In this document: positions 30,370 to 40,193 of the stretch, piece by piece | Position numbering within the stretch: the stretch's first letter is position 1 | Layout: each line of letters begins with the position of its first letter | Source of the DNA: Pantoea rodasii | GTDB lineage: Bacteria > Pseudomonadota > Gammaproteobacteria > Enterobacterales > Enterobacteriaceae | Reading direction: 5' to 3' | Assembly (NCBI RefSeq): GCF_002095465.1 | Contig: NZ_MLFP01000005.1 | Coordinates: forward strand, 310,001-374,000 | Length of the DNA stretch: 64,000 bases | Program-made: the position numbers and the translations under genes | Notes under the pieces: generated by a model | The model's database searches: none | What the model was told of the DNA's origin: nothing | What the model saw: the letters and a program-made list of their open reading frames with translations, nothing else

Positions 30370-31053
30370 TGGCCGAGACATATCAACGTGATTAAGCAGC
30401 TGCTGCTGGCGCAGATCCAGCGGTGACTGTTCTGCCTCATCAATGGCGGCCAGCCAGCTTTGCAAATCCACTTTCGCCCATGACAGATGACCGCGTGTGG
30501 TGCTCATCAACACCACATCGGGGCGCAATGCGCGATAGAGTTCCAACGATTGCTGTAGCTCCGCGGGATTGCTTTCCGGCACCAGCACGCTGATCCAGCG
30601 GTTGTAATCGCAGGTGAGCGTATCGCCCACAAACAGATAAGTATGCCCAAGTGGGGAGTGGTAAAGAAAACTGCTGCTGCCGGGCGTATGGCCGGGCGTG
30701 GGCAACAGATGGAAATCACCAAAATGGGTTTCCTGCTGGATGAAGGTTTCATCCGGCTCGATAATCAGGCTCACTGGACCCAACGAGCGGCTATGGCAGT
30801 ACAATGCACTGTTAAAGCGCTGCTGAATGGCCAGCGCACCGGGCGCGGCCTCATGCCAGTGGGTAAGATAATGGCGGATCACGCCACCGGCATCGTTGAG
30901 AAATTCGTGATCGAGCGGATGCTCCACGCGACCAATGAGCAAATTGCCGCGCGGATGGCGCAGCATAAAGCCATGCATCATCACATCACTGGCAGTTTCT
31001 TCAGAGGGAAATTCCGGCGTGGAGATCCACAAATCTTCGTAGAGTGGCTTCAA
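30364..31053 (-). CDS. MBL-fold hydrolase-like protein with a degenerate metal motif
   Basis: The 229-residue protein has the metallo-beta-lactamase layout: the GxxxH region PTPGHTPGSSSF near residue 118, FVGDTLTCD near residue 140, and a late His (RGHLSW near residue 187). The first metal motif, normally HxHxDH, reads THWHEAAPG here, so the Asp and last His of that motif are missing. It may bind only one metal, or have lost catalysis. Relatives include glyoxalase II-like hydrolases of unknown substrate. It lies 24 bases after ldcA in the same direction. Confidence 0.75.
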   Translation of the reverse strand: MKPLYEDLWISTPEFPSEETASDVMMHGFMLRHPRGNLLIGRVEHPLDHEFLNDAGGVIRHYLTHWHEAAPGALAIQQRFNSALYCHSRSLGPVSLIIEPDETFIQQETHFGDFHLLPTPGHTPGSSSFLYHSPLGHTYLFVGDTLTCDYNRWISVLVPESNPAELQQSLELYRALRPDVVLMSTTRGHLSWAKVDLQSWLAAIDEAEQSPLDLRQQQLLNHVDMSRPS

Positions 31054-31076
31054 TGTCGGTCTCCTGCGGCAAAACG

Positions 31077-32000
31077 TCAGCGCAATGTCGGGTGGCCGGT
31101 GAAGGCAAGTTGGGCTTCGCCCTGATCAAGTTGTAGCGTAGCGCTGGCGCCCAATGGCAGCGTAACAGTATCGGCATCATGTCCGAAGGCCAGATCGCTG
31201 ATCACCGGAATTTGATACTCATCGCGGATGCGCTGCCATACGCTGGCAAAATCGAAGCCATTATCATAGGCCGAGAGCGAGGTGCTGGTGAAACTGCCGG
31301 TAACGATCGCGCGCTGACGCGCCAAAATTCCGCTCTGTTGCAGCTGAATCAGCATGCGTTCAATACGGAAGGGATGTTCGTTCACATCTTCGATCACCAA
31401 AATACCGCCATCACATTGCGGCATCCACGGTGTGCCAATCAGCGAGCAGATCATCGCCAGATTTCCGCCCCACAATGTCCCTTGCCAGCGACCCGTATCC
31501 GGACTGAGGCTGCGCCAGCCTATATTGACTGTAGGAGAAGAAAGCGCCTGCCAAAAGTGCGACTGGGTAAATTCGGATAATACCTCTGCACCAAAATTGC
31601 CAGCCAGCATCGGCCCACTGAAGGTGATCAACCCGGTTTGCGCCAGTAATGCCAACTGAATAGCGGTGAAATCACTGTGTCCGCACAGTGCGATGGGCTG
31701 ATTAAGCAACTGGCGCTGCAGCCCGACGAAATCAATCTGGTCAAGCAATCTGGAGGCGCCATAACCACCGCGCACCGCTAAGACGATATCGGGCAGTGTG
31801 GCGAGCGTGGCCAGTTGGTTGATGTCATTCAGGCGTTCACTGTCCTCACCGGCAAAGCGCTGAAAGCGGCGCGCGATAACGGATTGATTGTCCAAATGAT
31901 GGCCCGCAGCCTCTAAACGGCTAACGGCACGCTGAGCCGCATCCTGATTGTGGCAATAGCCAGAAGGGGCGATCAGTCGAATTGAGCGGGAGGCGACCAT
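31077..32000 (-). CDS. ldcA: Muramoyltetrapeptide carboxypeptidase (L,D-carboxypeptidase)
   Basis: LdcA removes the terminal D-Ala from cytoplasmic muropeptides during cell-wall recycling. The 307-residue protein has the S66 family features: IRLIAPSGYC at the start, AVRGGYGASRLL, the catalytic Ser in CGHSDFTAIQ near residue 112, VIEDVNEHPFRIERML with the catalytic Glu, and the last His in FGHDADTVTLP. I start at MVASRS; an ATG 20 codons earlier would add an odd hydrophobic leader to a cytoplasmic enzyme. It is divergent from emtA, as in E. coli. Confidence 0.92.
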   Translation of the reverse strand: MVASRSIRLIAPSGYCHNQDAAQRAVSRLEAAGHHLDNQSVIARRFQRFAGEDSERLNDINQLATLATLPDIVLAVRGGYGASRLLDQIDFVGLQRQLLNQPIALCGHSDFTAIQLALLAQTGLITFSGPMLAGNFGAEVLSEFTQSHFWQALSSPTVNIGWRSLSPDTGRWQGTLWGGNLAMICSLIGTPWMPQCDGGILVIEDVNEHPFRIERMLIQLQQSGILARQRAIVTGSFTSTSLSAYDNGFDFASVWQRIRDEYQIPVISDLAFGHDADTVTLPLGASATLQLDQGEAQLAFTGHPTLR

Positions 32001-32163
32001 AGCGTAGATCCTGATTAAAATTGGCATGCCGATGATGGCGAAAACCGTTACTGAAGTCACGGCAGCACAAGGTTTTTTACTTATTTAGGATAAACGGTAA
32101 TTTTGCATTGCGCTGCGCCAGGTATGATAGCTTGCGCCAACCTTATTGCGGAACCAAAAATCA

Positions 32164-32793
32164 GTGAAAATTCGACTACTTATGCTCTCTGCTCTGTTGC
32201 TTGCGGGCTGTGCCAGTGAGCCAGAAAAAACGGTCGTGCCAGAAAAAAATACGCCATTAACCCAGGCACCGCCGTCGAAAGTGAATGATGCGTGGTCACT
32301 GTTTACCGAAGATGCCGCCAGTCATTATGGCGTTGATGAGAAGTTAATCAGCGCCATTATTAGTGTCGAATCCGGCGGCAATCCTACCGTGACCAGCCGT
32401 TCTAACGCGGTAGGATTGATGCAAATTAAAGCCTCTACCGCAGGTCGTGCGGTGTATCGCACGCAGGGCCGTCACGGCCAGCCGACGTCATCGGAACTGC
32501 GCGATCCGGCGAAGAATATTCAAATCGGCGCGGCTTATCTCAAGCTGCTGCAGGATTCAGAGTTAGCCGGTATTCAAAACCCGCTGACGCTACGCTACGC
32601 CACCATCGTTTCCTACGCCAATGGTGCAGGTGCACTGCTGCGCACCTTCTCACGCAACCGCGACCAGGCGATTGCGATGATTAACAGAATGTCACCAGAC
32701 GAGTTTTATCAGCACGTGCAGGATAAACATCCGGCGGCGCAGGCACCACGTTACTTATGGAAGGTCACGACAGCTTACCGCACCATTGGCTGA
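32164..32793 (+). CDS. emtA: Membrane-bound lytic murein endotransglycosylase EmtA
   Basis: EmtA (MltE) is an outer-membrane lipoprotein that cleaves glycan strands in the middle. The GTG start at 32164 gives MKIRLLMLSALLLAGCAS with lipobox LLAGC. The goose-lysozyme-like domain has the catalytic Glu in IISVESGGNP, then SNAVGLMQIKAS and IVSYANGAGALLRTFS, ending in the family tail APRYLWKV. The 209-residue product is close to E. coli EmtA (203). A TTG six codons earlier is possible. In E. coli ycgR follows; here the sugar island intervenes. Confidence 0.92.
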   Translation: MKIRLLMLSALLLAGCASEPEKTVVPEKNTPLTQAPPSKVNDAWSLFTEDAASHYGVDEKLISAIISVESGGNPTVTSRSNAVGLMQIKASTAGRAVYRTQGRHGQPTSSELRDPAKNIQIGAAYLKLLQDSELAGIQNPLTLRYATIVSYANGAGALLRTFSRNRDQAIAMINRMSPDEFYQHVQDKHPAAQAPRYLWKVTTAYRTIG

Positions 32794-32885
32794 TAGCGCC
32801 CGCTGCGCTGCAATACGCACCTGTCTGTCGTAATGACGCCCTTCTCGATGAGGGGCACCATTGATGCATACCCTGTCGGTGTAGT

Positions 32886-32903
32886 GGCGCCATGTATGGC
32901 GCC
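32886..32903. terminator. Hairpin between emtA and the SorC-type regulator gene
   Basis: GGCGCCAT, GT and ATGGCGCC form a perfect 8-bp stem with a 2-base loop, between two convergent genes. There is no T-run. Confidence 0.4.
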
Positions 32904-32916
32904 CACTTGAATGACA

Positions 32917-33864
32917 TCACTCGATCAACAGCCGCGCCGTGGGATAATCCACAATCAGCACCTTCACGTATCCGCCGCGCAATGCACCGCGAATCGCCTG
33001 TGCTTTCTCTTTACCCCCCGCTAGCGCCACCACTTGCGCGCACTGCCTGACTTGCGCCAGCTCCATGCCAATCACCGGATCTTCTTCCGCGCTCAGCACC
33101 GGTTTGCCATCGGCGTCAAAGTAATGCAGGCAGATATCGCCCACGGCACCGCGTTCGGCCAGCGTGCGCAGCATTTCACCGTCGTAGTAGTTCCCGGAAT
33201 TACGCAGTAGCGCTGAGGGCTCGAGATCGCCGATACCGACAATCGCCAGATCCACCTGTTCGAATTTTTCCAGCACCACCGCCACGTCGGGGTTGACCGA
33301 TAAACGCTGGCGATCCTGCACCGAATGCTCAATTGACTGTGAGGGCAGCAGCCAGGCTGGGCAATCCAGCAACGCCGCCAGATTTTGCGTCAGGATGGTG
33401 GCCTGCACGTTGCCATTGGCGCCCACGCCGCCGAGCAGCTGGATCACCCCTTTACAGGGTGCGCTTTGCGGATGCAATGCATCCACCATGGCGCGAATGG
33501 TGCCGCTCCATGAGGAGATGCCAATCAGCTCATCGGCGCGCAGGCGGGTTTCCAGATAGTGCGCGGCTGCTGAACCAATAGATTGTTTAATTTGCAGGGC
33601 AGAGGCCTGATCCGGCACATCCACCACAATCACCTGCGGCAGCTGATATTGCTGCTCGATGGCCTTCTCCAGTTCGGGAAACACATTCGCCGGAGGGACC
33701 ACGCTGATCTTCACCACACCTTCTTTCACGCTGCGATTGAGGATGCGTGACACAAAGGATTGCGACAGTTTCAGCAGTTGTGCGATGTCGGACTGCTTCA
33801 TGCCTTCCACATAATAAAGCGTGGCGATTTTCACCATCAGCCGCTGTTCGTCCTGTTTTGCCAT
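32917..33864 (-). CDS. SorC-family sugar-binding transcriptional regulator
   Basis: The 315-residue protein has an N-terminal helix-turn-helix (YVEGMKQSDIAQLLKLSQSFVSRILN, about residues 18-45) and a C-terminal sugar-isomerase-like effector domain with IGISSWSGTIRAMV, VVALAGGKEKAQAI and the tail YVKVLIVDYPTARLLIE, as in SorC and DeoR-type sugar-phosphate sensors. It is divergent from the importer operon, and two perfect palindromes that could be its operators stand before the binding-protein gene and the transketolase genes. The effector is probably a phosphorylated sugar of this pathway. The divergent region also holds TGTGA-N6-TCGCT near 33934, a weak CRP-like site. Confidence 0.9.
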   Translation of the reverse strand: MAKQDEQRLMVKIATLYYVEGMKQSDIAQLLKLSQSFVSRILNRSVKEGVVKISVVPPANVFPELEKAIEQQYQLPQVIVVDVPDQASALQIKQSIGSAAAHYLETRLRADELIGISSWSGTIRAMVDALHPQSAPCKGVIQLLGGVGANGNVQATILTQNLAALLDCPAWLLPSQSIEHSVQDRQRLSVNPDVAVVLEKFEQVDLAIVGIGDLEPSALLRNSGNYYDGEMLRTLAERGAVGDICLHYFDADGKPVLSAEEDPVIGMELAQVRQCAQVVALAGGKEKAQAIRGALRGGYVKVLIVDYPTARLLIE

Positions 33865-33938
33865 GGTTTTTCTCTCTCTTAACCTGCCTGGTATTGTTAA
33901 TCAGCCTGTCAGAAATAACAACGCAGAACATTTTGTGA

Positions 33939-34988
<1,050 letters not shown>

Positions 34989-35001
34989 CCCGGAGGTCGG
35001 C

Positions 35002-35612
35002 ATGAAGGGAAAACAGCAGCCGGGCTGGTGGTTGGGCTCTTATCGCTGATATTAACCGCCTGCACCGTGGTGGATCTCGATGCAAACGGCAATCCCATCA
35101 TGCCGAAAGATCCCAACGCCAAGCCCGGTTACAGCAGCCAAACGCCGCAGCAGATCGCCGAATCCAGCTGGGCCAGCCGCGTGCAGCAGCCAGCCGAGCA
35201 GCAGGCGCTGAGCTGGGCCGATATGGAAACCAAAAGCCAAACCGTTAAAGCCGGCGGCACCGAAAGCGTATTTGTGCGCGCCAGCGGCACGGTGAACGCG
35301 TTTGATAACAGTAACGAACGTGAGCGCAGCCTGACCCTGACGATCAATGGCAAACCGGTCAAGGTATTGATTGGGCCGGTGCTGCGCAGTAATGCGATTC
35401 GTGATGCCGCGGGATATCGCTTTGAAGAGTTCACCAATCAGGTGCAGTACGCGCAGTTGACGAAGGCGCTCAATCGCCACGCGGTGCAGCAACTGCCGCC
35501 GGTGGATGCCAGTTGGGTGGGTAAACCGGTGCAGGCGCTGTTAGCCGTCAGCATGGAACCGCACAAGGTGGTGGACGTGGTGGCAATTCAGTTGCAGCAG
35601 GGGAATCCATGA
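35002..35612 (+). CDS. DUF2291 family lipoprotein of a sugar importer operon (one frameshift)
   Basis: The ATG at 35002, after GGAGGTCGGC, soon hits a stop because of a short A-run (35010-35013). One more A gives MKGKTAAGLVVGLLSLILTAC, a proper lipoprotein signal with lipobox LTAC, joined to the intact frame (TVVDLDANGNPIMPKD ...). Corrected length is about 203 residues. DUF2291 proteins are found next to RbsABC-type importers; their role is unknown, perhaps assisting the binding protein in the periplasm. The stop overlaps the ATPase start. Confidence 0.82.
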
Positions 35613-37125
35613 TGAGTGACGAAATCATCCTGCAGGCGAACCAGATGTCGATGTTGTTTCCCGGCACGCTGGCGCTGGATCGTGTGGATTATCGCGTATG
35701 GCGCGGCAAAGTGAACGTCATCATCGGTGAAAATGGCGCGGGTAAATCCACATTAATGAAGATCCTCGCAGGGGTACAGCAACCGACCAGCGGCGAGATG
35801 TTCCTTAACGGCCAAAAAGTGGTGCTGAGCAGTACGCGAGATGCCGCGCGCCACGGCATCGGCATGGTGCATCAGGAGCTAAACCTGTTTGAAAACCTCA
35901 GCGTGGCGGAGAACATCTTCCTCGGCAGAGAAATCCAGCGTGGCATTAGACCGATTGATGAAGCCGAACAGAAGCGTCGTACCCGCGCGCTGCTGCAACG
36001 TCTCGACCAGCCGATCTCGCCGGACGAGCGGGTGGGTAACCTGAAAGTGGGCCAGCAGCAACTGGTGGAGATTGCCAAAGCGCTGGCGGAAAACGCCGAC
36101 ATTTTGATTCTCGATGAACCGACCTCGGCGCTGAGCAAAACCGAAGTGGAGATCCTGTTCCGGGTGATCCGTGAACTGACGCGGCAGGGCGTCTCTATCA
36201 TCTACATTTCGCACCGGCTGGAAGAGCTGATGGCGATTGGCGATGTGATTACCATCCTGCGTGACGGACGATTTCAGGCGGAAGCCAAAGTCAGTGAGAT
36301 CGATGTGCCGTGGATCGTGCGCGAAATGCTCGGCAGTGAACCGGTCAGTAATTTTCTGCCACCGAACCGGGAGTTTGGCGCGCCGGTGCTGGAAGCGGAG
36401 CACATCACCTGCGTCAGCCCGAACGGTAACACGCTGGTGGACGACGTCAGTTTCAACGTGCGCGCCGGCGAAATCGTCGGTATTTACGGCCTGATGGGCG
36501 CGGGGCGCACCGAGCTGTTTGAATGCCTGCTCGGCACACAGCGCAACTACCTCGCAAGCTGTGGCTGGATAGCAAACCGCTGCCAACGCGCTTGCCGACC
36601 GCCGAACGCATCCGCATGGGCATGAGTCTGGTGCCTGAAGATCGTAAACGCGCCGGTATTTTCCCGATTTCCTCAGTGGCCAGCAATCTCACCATTGCCA
36701 GCCTGTGGCGGCGTTTATCGCATCGCACGGTGATTTCTGAACAGGCTGAACGCGAGGCAGTGACCAGCACCGTGGGTAATCTGGCCATCAAAATCTCCTC
36801 GCCAGAGGTGGCCATCAGTGCCCTCAGCGGCGGCAACCAGCAGAAAGTGGTGATTGGCCGTTCGCTGTTAACCAATCCCCGCTTGCTGCTATTGGACGAA
36901 CCCAGTCGCGGCATTGATGTGGGTGCCAAAGCCGAGGTGTTTCGCATGATGGTGCAACTGTCTCAGCAGGGAATAGCGGTGGTGTTCTCCACCTCGGACC
37001 TGAAAGAAATCATGGCGGTCGCCGATCGCATTCTGGTGATGTCGGGCGGCAAATTGACGGCCAACCTGCCGCGCGCGGAAGCGGAAGAAGCGGCGCTGGT
37101 TAAAGCAAGCGCACAAGGATTCTGA
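35609..37125 (+). CDS. Sugar ABC transporter ATP-binding protein (RbsA-like; one frameshift)
   Basis: Two fused ABC ATPase domains energise sugar import. Domain 1 has Walker A GENGAGKSTLMKIL, a signature-region LKVGQQQLVEIAKAL and Walker B ILILDEPTSAL. Domain 2 starts near residue 255 with GEIVGIYGLMGAGRTELFE (a degenerate Walker A usual in RbsA) and has LSGGNQQKVVIGRSL and LLLLDEPSRGIDVG. The frame breaks at about 36551-36556; one extra G gives a reading through RNYLGKLWLDSKPLP. The corrected length is about 505 residues, normal for RbsA. The ATG overlaps the DUF2291 gene stop (ATGATGA). Confidence 0.92.
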
Positions 37126-37127
37126 AC

Positions 37128-38228
37128 ATGAAAAATCAAGGCGCGATGGCGCTCGCTTCGCCAGGCAAAGCGTTTAACTCACGTGAAGGCCTGATTCTGT
37201 TGCTGTTAAAACTGCGCACCTTTATCGCGCTGTTTCTGATTGTTGGCTTCTTCGCGATTACCGTACCGGATTTCCTTGCCGTTGGCAGCATGGTGATCAT
37301 GGTGAAACACATCGCCATCAATGCATTTCTGGCGCTGGGCATCACCTTTGTGATCATCACCGCCGGGATTGACCTGTCAATCGGTGCCACCCTCGGGCTG
37401 TGCGGCATGATTGCCGGTTGGCTGATCACCAAAGGGATTGTGTTACCGATGTTTGGCATCGCCATTTTTCCCAGCGTCTGGGTGATTGTGCCGGTGGTGT
37501 TGGTGGTGGGCGGACTGATTGGTGCGGTCAATGGCTGGATTATCACCAAATACAACGTTGCGCCGTTTATTTGCACGCTGGGCACGATGTACATCCTGCG
37601 CGGCGCGGCCATGCTGACCTCGGGTGGCGAAACCTTTCCCGGTTTGCAGGGCAATGAGCAGCTAGGAAACACCGGTTTTGAAAAAATCGGCGCGGGGTAT
37701 TTCCTCGGCCTGCCGTGGGCAATCTGGATGATGGTGGTGCTGGCGCTGGTGATTGCCTATGTGGCGCGTCGCCTGCCGTTTGGCCGTCAGGTATATGCGA
37801 TTGGCGATAACGAACGTGCAGCAGAGCTTTCTGGCGTCAAAGTGAAGTCAGTGAAAATCTGGGTGTACACCCTGTCTGGCTTCTGTGCAGCGATAGCGGG
37901 CATTGTGGTCTCCTCACAACTGGTCGCCAGCCATCCTGCCAACGGCACCTCATTTGAGATGAACGCGATTGCAGCAGTGGTGCTCGGTGGCACTTCGCTG
38001 GCCGGCGGACGCGGCACCATTCTGGGCACGCTGGTGGGGGCCTTTGTTATCGGTTTCCTCGCGGATGGGCTGATCATGATGGGCGTCAGCGAGTTCTGGC
38101 AAATGGTGATCAAAGGCATCGTGATTATTGTGGCGGTCATCATCGACCAGATGCAAAGCCGCATGCAGCAGAAAGCGGCGGTGGTGGCACAGAAGGCACT
38201 GATTCAGGAAGGTGAGGCCAAAGGTTAA
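37128..38228 (+). CDS. Sugar ABC transporter permease (RbsC-like)
   Basis: The 366-residue inner-membrane protein forms the channel of the importer. It has about ten membrane helices and the BPD_transp_2 features: GITFVIITAGIDLSIGATLGLCG, GAVNGWIITKYNVAPFICTLGTMYILRGAAML, a cytoplasmic loop AIGDNERAAELSGVKV that contacts the ATPase, and AAVVLGGTSLAGGRGTILGTL. The C-terminal tail is long and Gln- and Ala-rich. It starts 2 bases after the ATPase stop, so the four importer genes form one operon. An ERIC element follows. Confidence 0.93.
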   Translation: MKNQGAMALASPGKAFNSREGLILLLLKLRTFIALFLIVGFFAITVPDFLAVGSMVIMVKHIAINAFLALGITFVIITAGIDLSIGATLGLCGMIAGWLITKGIVLPMFGIAIFPSVWVIVPVVLVVGGLIGAVNGWIITKYNVAPFICTLGTMYILRGAAMLTSGGETFPGLQGNEQLGNTGFEKIGAGYFLGLPWAIWMMVVLALVIAYVARRLPFGRQVYAIGDNERAAELSGVKVKSVKIWVYTLSGFCAAIAGIVVSSQLVASHPANGTSFEMNAIAAVVLGGTSLAGGRGTILGTLVGAFVIGFLADGLIMMGVSEFWQMVIKGIVIIVAVIIDQMQSRMQQKAAVVAQKALIQEGEAKG

Positions 38229-38234
38229 TCGTTA

Positions 38235-38354
38235 CCCGTCATAAGCCGAGACGCAGGTGCGTTGGCTGCACTCGCTCACCCCAGTCACTTACCTGAGTAA
38301 GCTCCTGGGGATTGACGAGTTGGCCGCCTTCCCGCAACTCAGCTTATTTAGGGT
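38235..38354. repeat. ERIC element, copy 3
   Basis: About 120 bases close to the ERIC consensus, with CTCACCCCAGTCACTTAC and AGTAAGCTCCTGGGGATT at the core, GCCGCCTTCC, and CTTATTTAGGGTA at the end. It separates the importer genes from the transketolase genes of the sugar island. Confidence 0.92.
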
Positions 38355-38383
38355 AAAAATCTGGGTAAATTTTTTATCTGTTG

Positions 38384-38397
38384 TGAATATATATTCA
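38384..38397. promoter_or_regulatory. 14-bp palindromic operator before the transketolase genes
   Basis: TGAATATATATTCA is a perfect palindrome and identical to the core of the site at 34018-34033. It lies 27 bases before the start of the next gene, in an AT-rich promoter region. Confidence 0.75.
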
Positions 38398-38424
38398 ATA
38401 ACGCTTTAAAATGCAGAGGTGTCT

Positions 38425-39255
38425 ATGAATCCTTTCAAATACTCGGTGGCGGATCTGGCCGCGAAAGCGCGTGCCGTGCGTCGTCGGATTATCCAGCTCA
38501 ATGCGGGCAGTCCGGCGGGCGGACACACCGGTGCCGATCTTTCGCAGGTCGAGATCCTGACAGCGCTCTATTTCCGCATCCTGAACTGCGCCCCGGATCG
38601 CACCAACGATCCGCAACGTGACATCTATATTCAGTCGAAAGGGCATGCAGTGGGCGGCTATTACTGCGTGCTGGCGGAAGCGGGCTACTTCCCGACGGAA
38701 TGGCTGCCGACCTACCAGCATTCGGATTCGCATTTGCCGGGCCATCCGGTGCGACAGAAAACGCCGGGCGTGGAGCTAAATACCGGCGCGCTGGGCCATG
38801 GCTTGCCGGTGGCGGTGGGCATTGCGCTGGCGGCGAAGAAAGACAACAGCGACCGCCGCATCTTTGTGGTGACCGGCGACGGGGAACTGGCCGAGGGCAG
38901 TAACTGGGAAGCTGCGCTGGTGGCGGCACACTACAACCTCGATAACCTGGTGATCATCAACGACAAGAACAAGCTGCAGCTGGCGGGGCACACGCGCGAC
39001 ATCATGAATACCGATCCGCTGCCGGATAAATGGCGCGCGTTCGGTTTAGAGGTGACCGAGTGTAACGGTAACGACATGGCGGCGGTGGTGGAAACCATTG
39101 AAAGCCTGCCGCGTAACGGCAAGCCGCAGGTGATTGTGGCGCACACCGAGAAAGGTTTTGGTATCTCCTTTATTCAGGGCAAACCAGAGTGGCATCACCG
39201 TGTGCCAAAAGGAGAAGAGATCGAACTGGCACTGGAGGAACTGAAAGATGAGTAA
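38425..39255 (+). CDS. Transketolase N-terminal subunit (thiamine diphosphate domain)
   Basis: The 276-residue protein is the first half of a split transketolase. The ThDP and Mg2+ motif runs from GDGELAEGSNWE to IINDKNKLQ, with the usual spacing; SKGHAVGGYY, LPGHPV and TGALGHGLPVAVG supply the conserved His and Gly residues. Start MNPFKYSV is preceded by GAGG at 5 bases. It overlaps the gene for the second subunit by eight bases. Split transketolases next to an FGGY kinase are known from D-apulose 4-phosphate catabolism (AptAB with AplK); whether this pair uses that substrate is a hypothesis. Confidence 0.9.
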   Translation: MNPFKYSVADLAAKARAVRRRIIQLNAGSPAGGHTGADLSQVEILTALYFRILNCAPDRTNDPQRDIYIQSKGHAVGGYYCVLAEAGYFPTEWLPTYQHSDSHLPGHPVRQKTPGVELNTGALGHGLPVAVGIALAAKKDNSDRRIFVVTGDGELAEGSNWEAALVAAHYNLDNLVIINDKNKLQLAGHTRDIMNTDPLPDKWRAFGLEVTECNGNDMAAVVETIESLPRNGKPQVIVAHTEKGFGISFIQGKPEWHHRVPKGEEIELALEELKDE

Positions 39256-40192
39256 TGCAAAACACCTGGCTGCGGTGATGGTGGAAGCCTTTATTGATGC
39301 CGTTAATCGTGGTGTCGATTTGGTGCCGGTGGTGGCGGACTCCACCTCGACCGCCAAAATCTCACCTTTCATTAAAGCCTTTCCGGATCGGCTGATTAAC
39401 GTCGGTATCGCCGAGCAAACCCTGGTGGGCACCGCCGCCGGATTAGCCATTGGCGGAAAAGTGGCGGTGACCTGTAATGCTGCACCGTTCCTGATTTCGC
39501 GCGCCAACGAACAGGTGAAAGTGGACGTCTGCTACAACAACACCAACGTCAAACTGTTTGGCCTGAATGCCGGTGCCAGCTATGGGCCGCTGGCCAGCAC
39601 CCATCACAGCATTGATGATATTGCGGTGATGCGCGGCTTCGGCAATATCGAAATCTACGCCCCGTCTTGCCCGCTCGAATGCCGGCAAATCATCGACTAT
39701 GCGCTGGCGCACGTTGGGCCGGTTTACATCCGTCTCGACGGCAAAGATCTGCCACAGCTGCACGATGAAAACTACCAATTCCGTCCCGGCCAGATTGACG
39801 TATTACGTGAAGGTCACGACATCGTACTGGTGGCAATGGGGTCTACTGTGCATGAGGCAGTTAACGCGGCTGAGCAATTAGATGAACAAGGAATCAGTGC
39901 GGGTGTGATCGCCATTCCATCAATTCGCCCCTGTGATACCCAACAGCTGCAAGAGCTGTTAAAGCATTATCCGGCGGTGATCACCGTTGAAGAGCACAAC
40001 GTTAACGGCGGAGTGGGCAGCCTGGTGGCTGAAGTGCTGGCCGAAGGCGGCTGCGGCATTCCGCTGTTGCGTCTGGGCATTCCAGATGGGCAATACGCGA
40101 TTGCAGGCGATCGCGCATCCACGCGTGCTCACCATGCGATTGATGCCGCCAGCGTGGTGAAGCGTGCAGTACGCATATGTGCAGGAGCGTAA
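39248..40192 (+). CDS. Transketolase C-terminal subunit (pyrimidine-binding domain)
   Basis: The 314-residue protein is the second half of the split transketolase. It carries the catalytic Glu in NVGIAEQTLVGTAAGLA, which activates the thiamine ring of the partner subunit, then GASYGPLASTHHSIDDIAVMR and the transketolase C-terminal domain (VLVAMGSTVHEAVNAAE, VEEHNVNGGVGSLV). The ATG at 39248 overlaps the end of the N-terminal subunit gene, so the two are made together. The kinase gene starts 1 base after its stop. Confidence 0.9.
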   Translation: MSNAKHLAAVMVEAFIDAVNRGVDLVPVVADSTSTAKISPFIKAFPDRLINVGIAEQTLVGTAAGLAIGGKVAVTCNAAPFLISRANEQVKVDVCYNNTNVKLFGLNAGASYGPLASTHHSIDDIAVMRGFGNIEIYAPSCPLECRQIIDYALAHVGPVYIRLDGKDLPQLHDENYQFRPGQIDVLREGHDIVLVAMGSTVHEAVNAAEQLDEQGISAGVIAIPSIRPCDTQQLQELLKHYPAVITVEEHNVNGGVGSLVAEVLAEGGCGIPLLRLGIPDGQYAIAGDRASTRAHHAIDAASVVKRAVRICAGA

Positions 40193-40193
40193 C

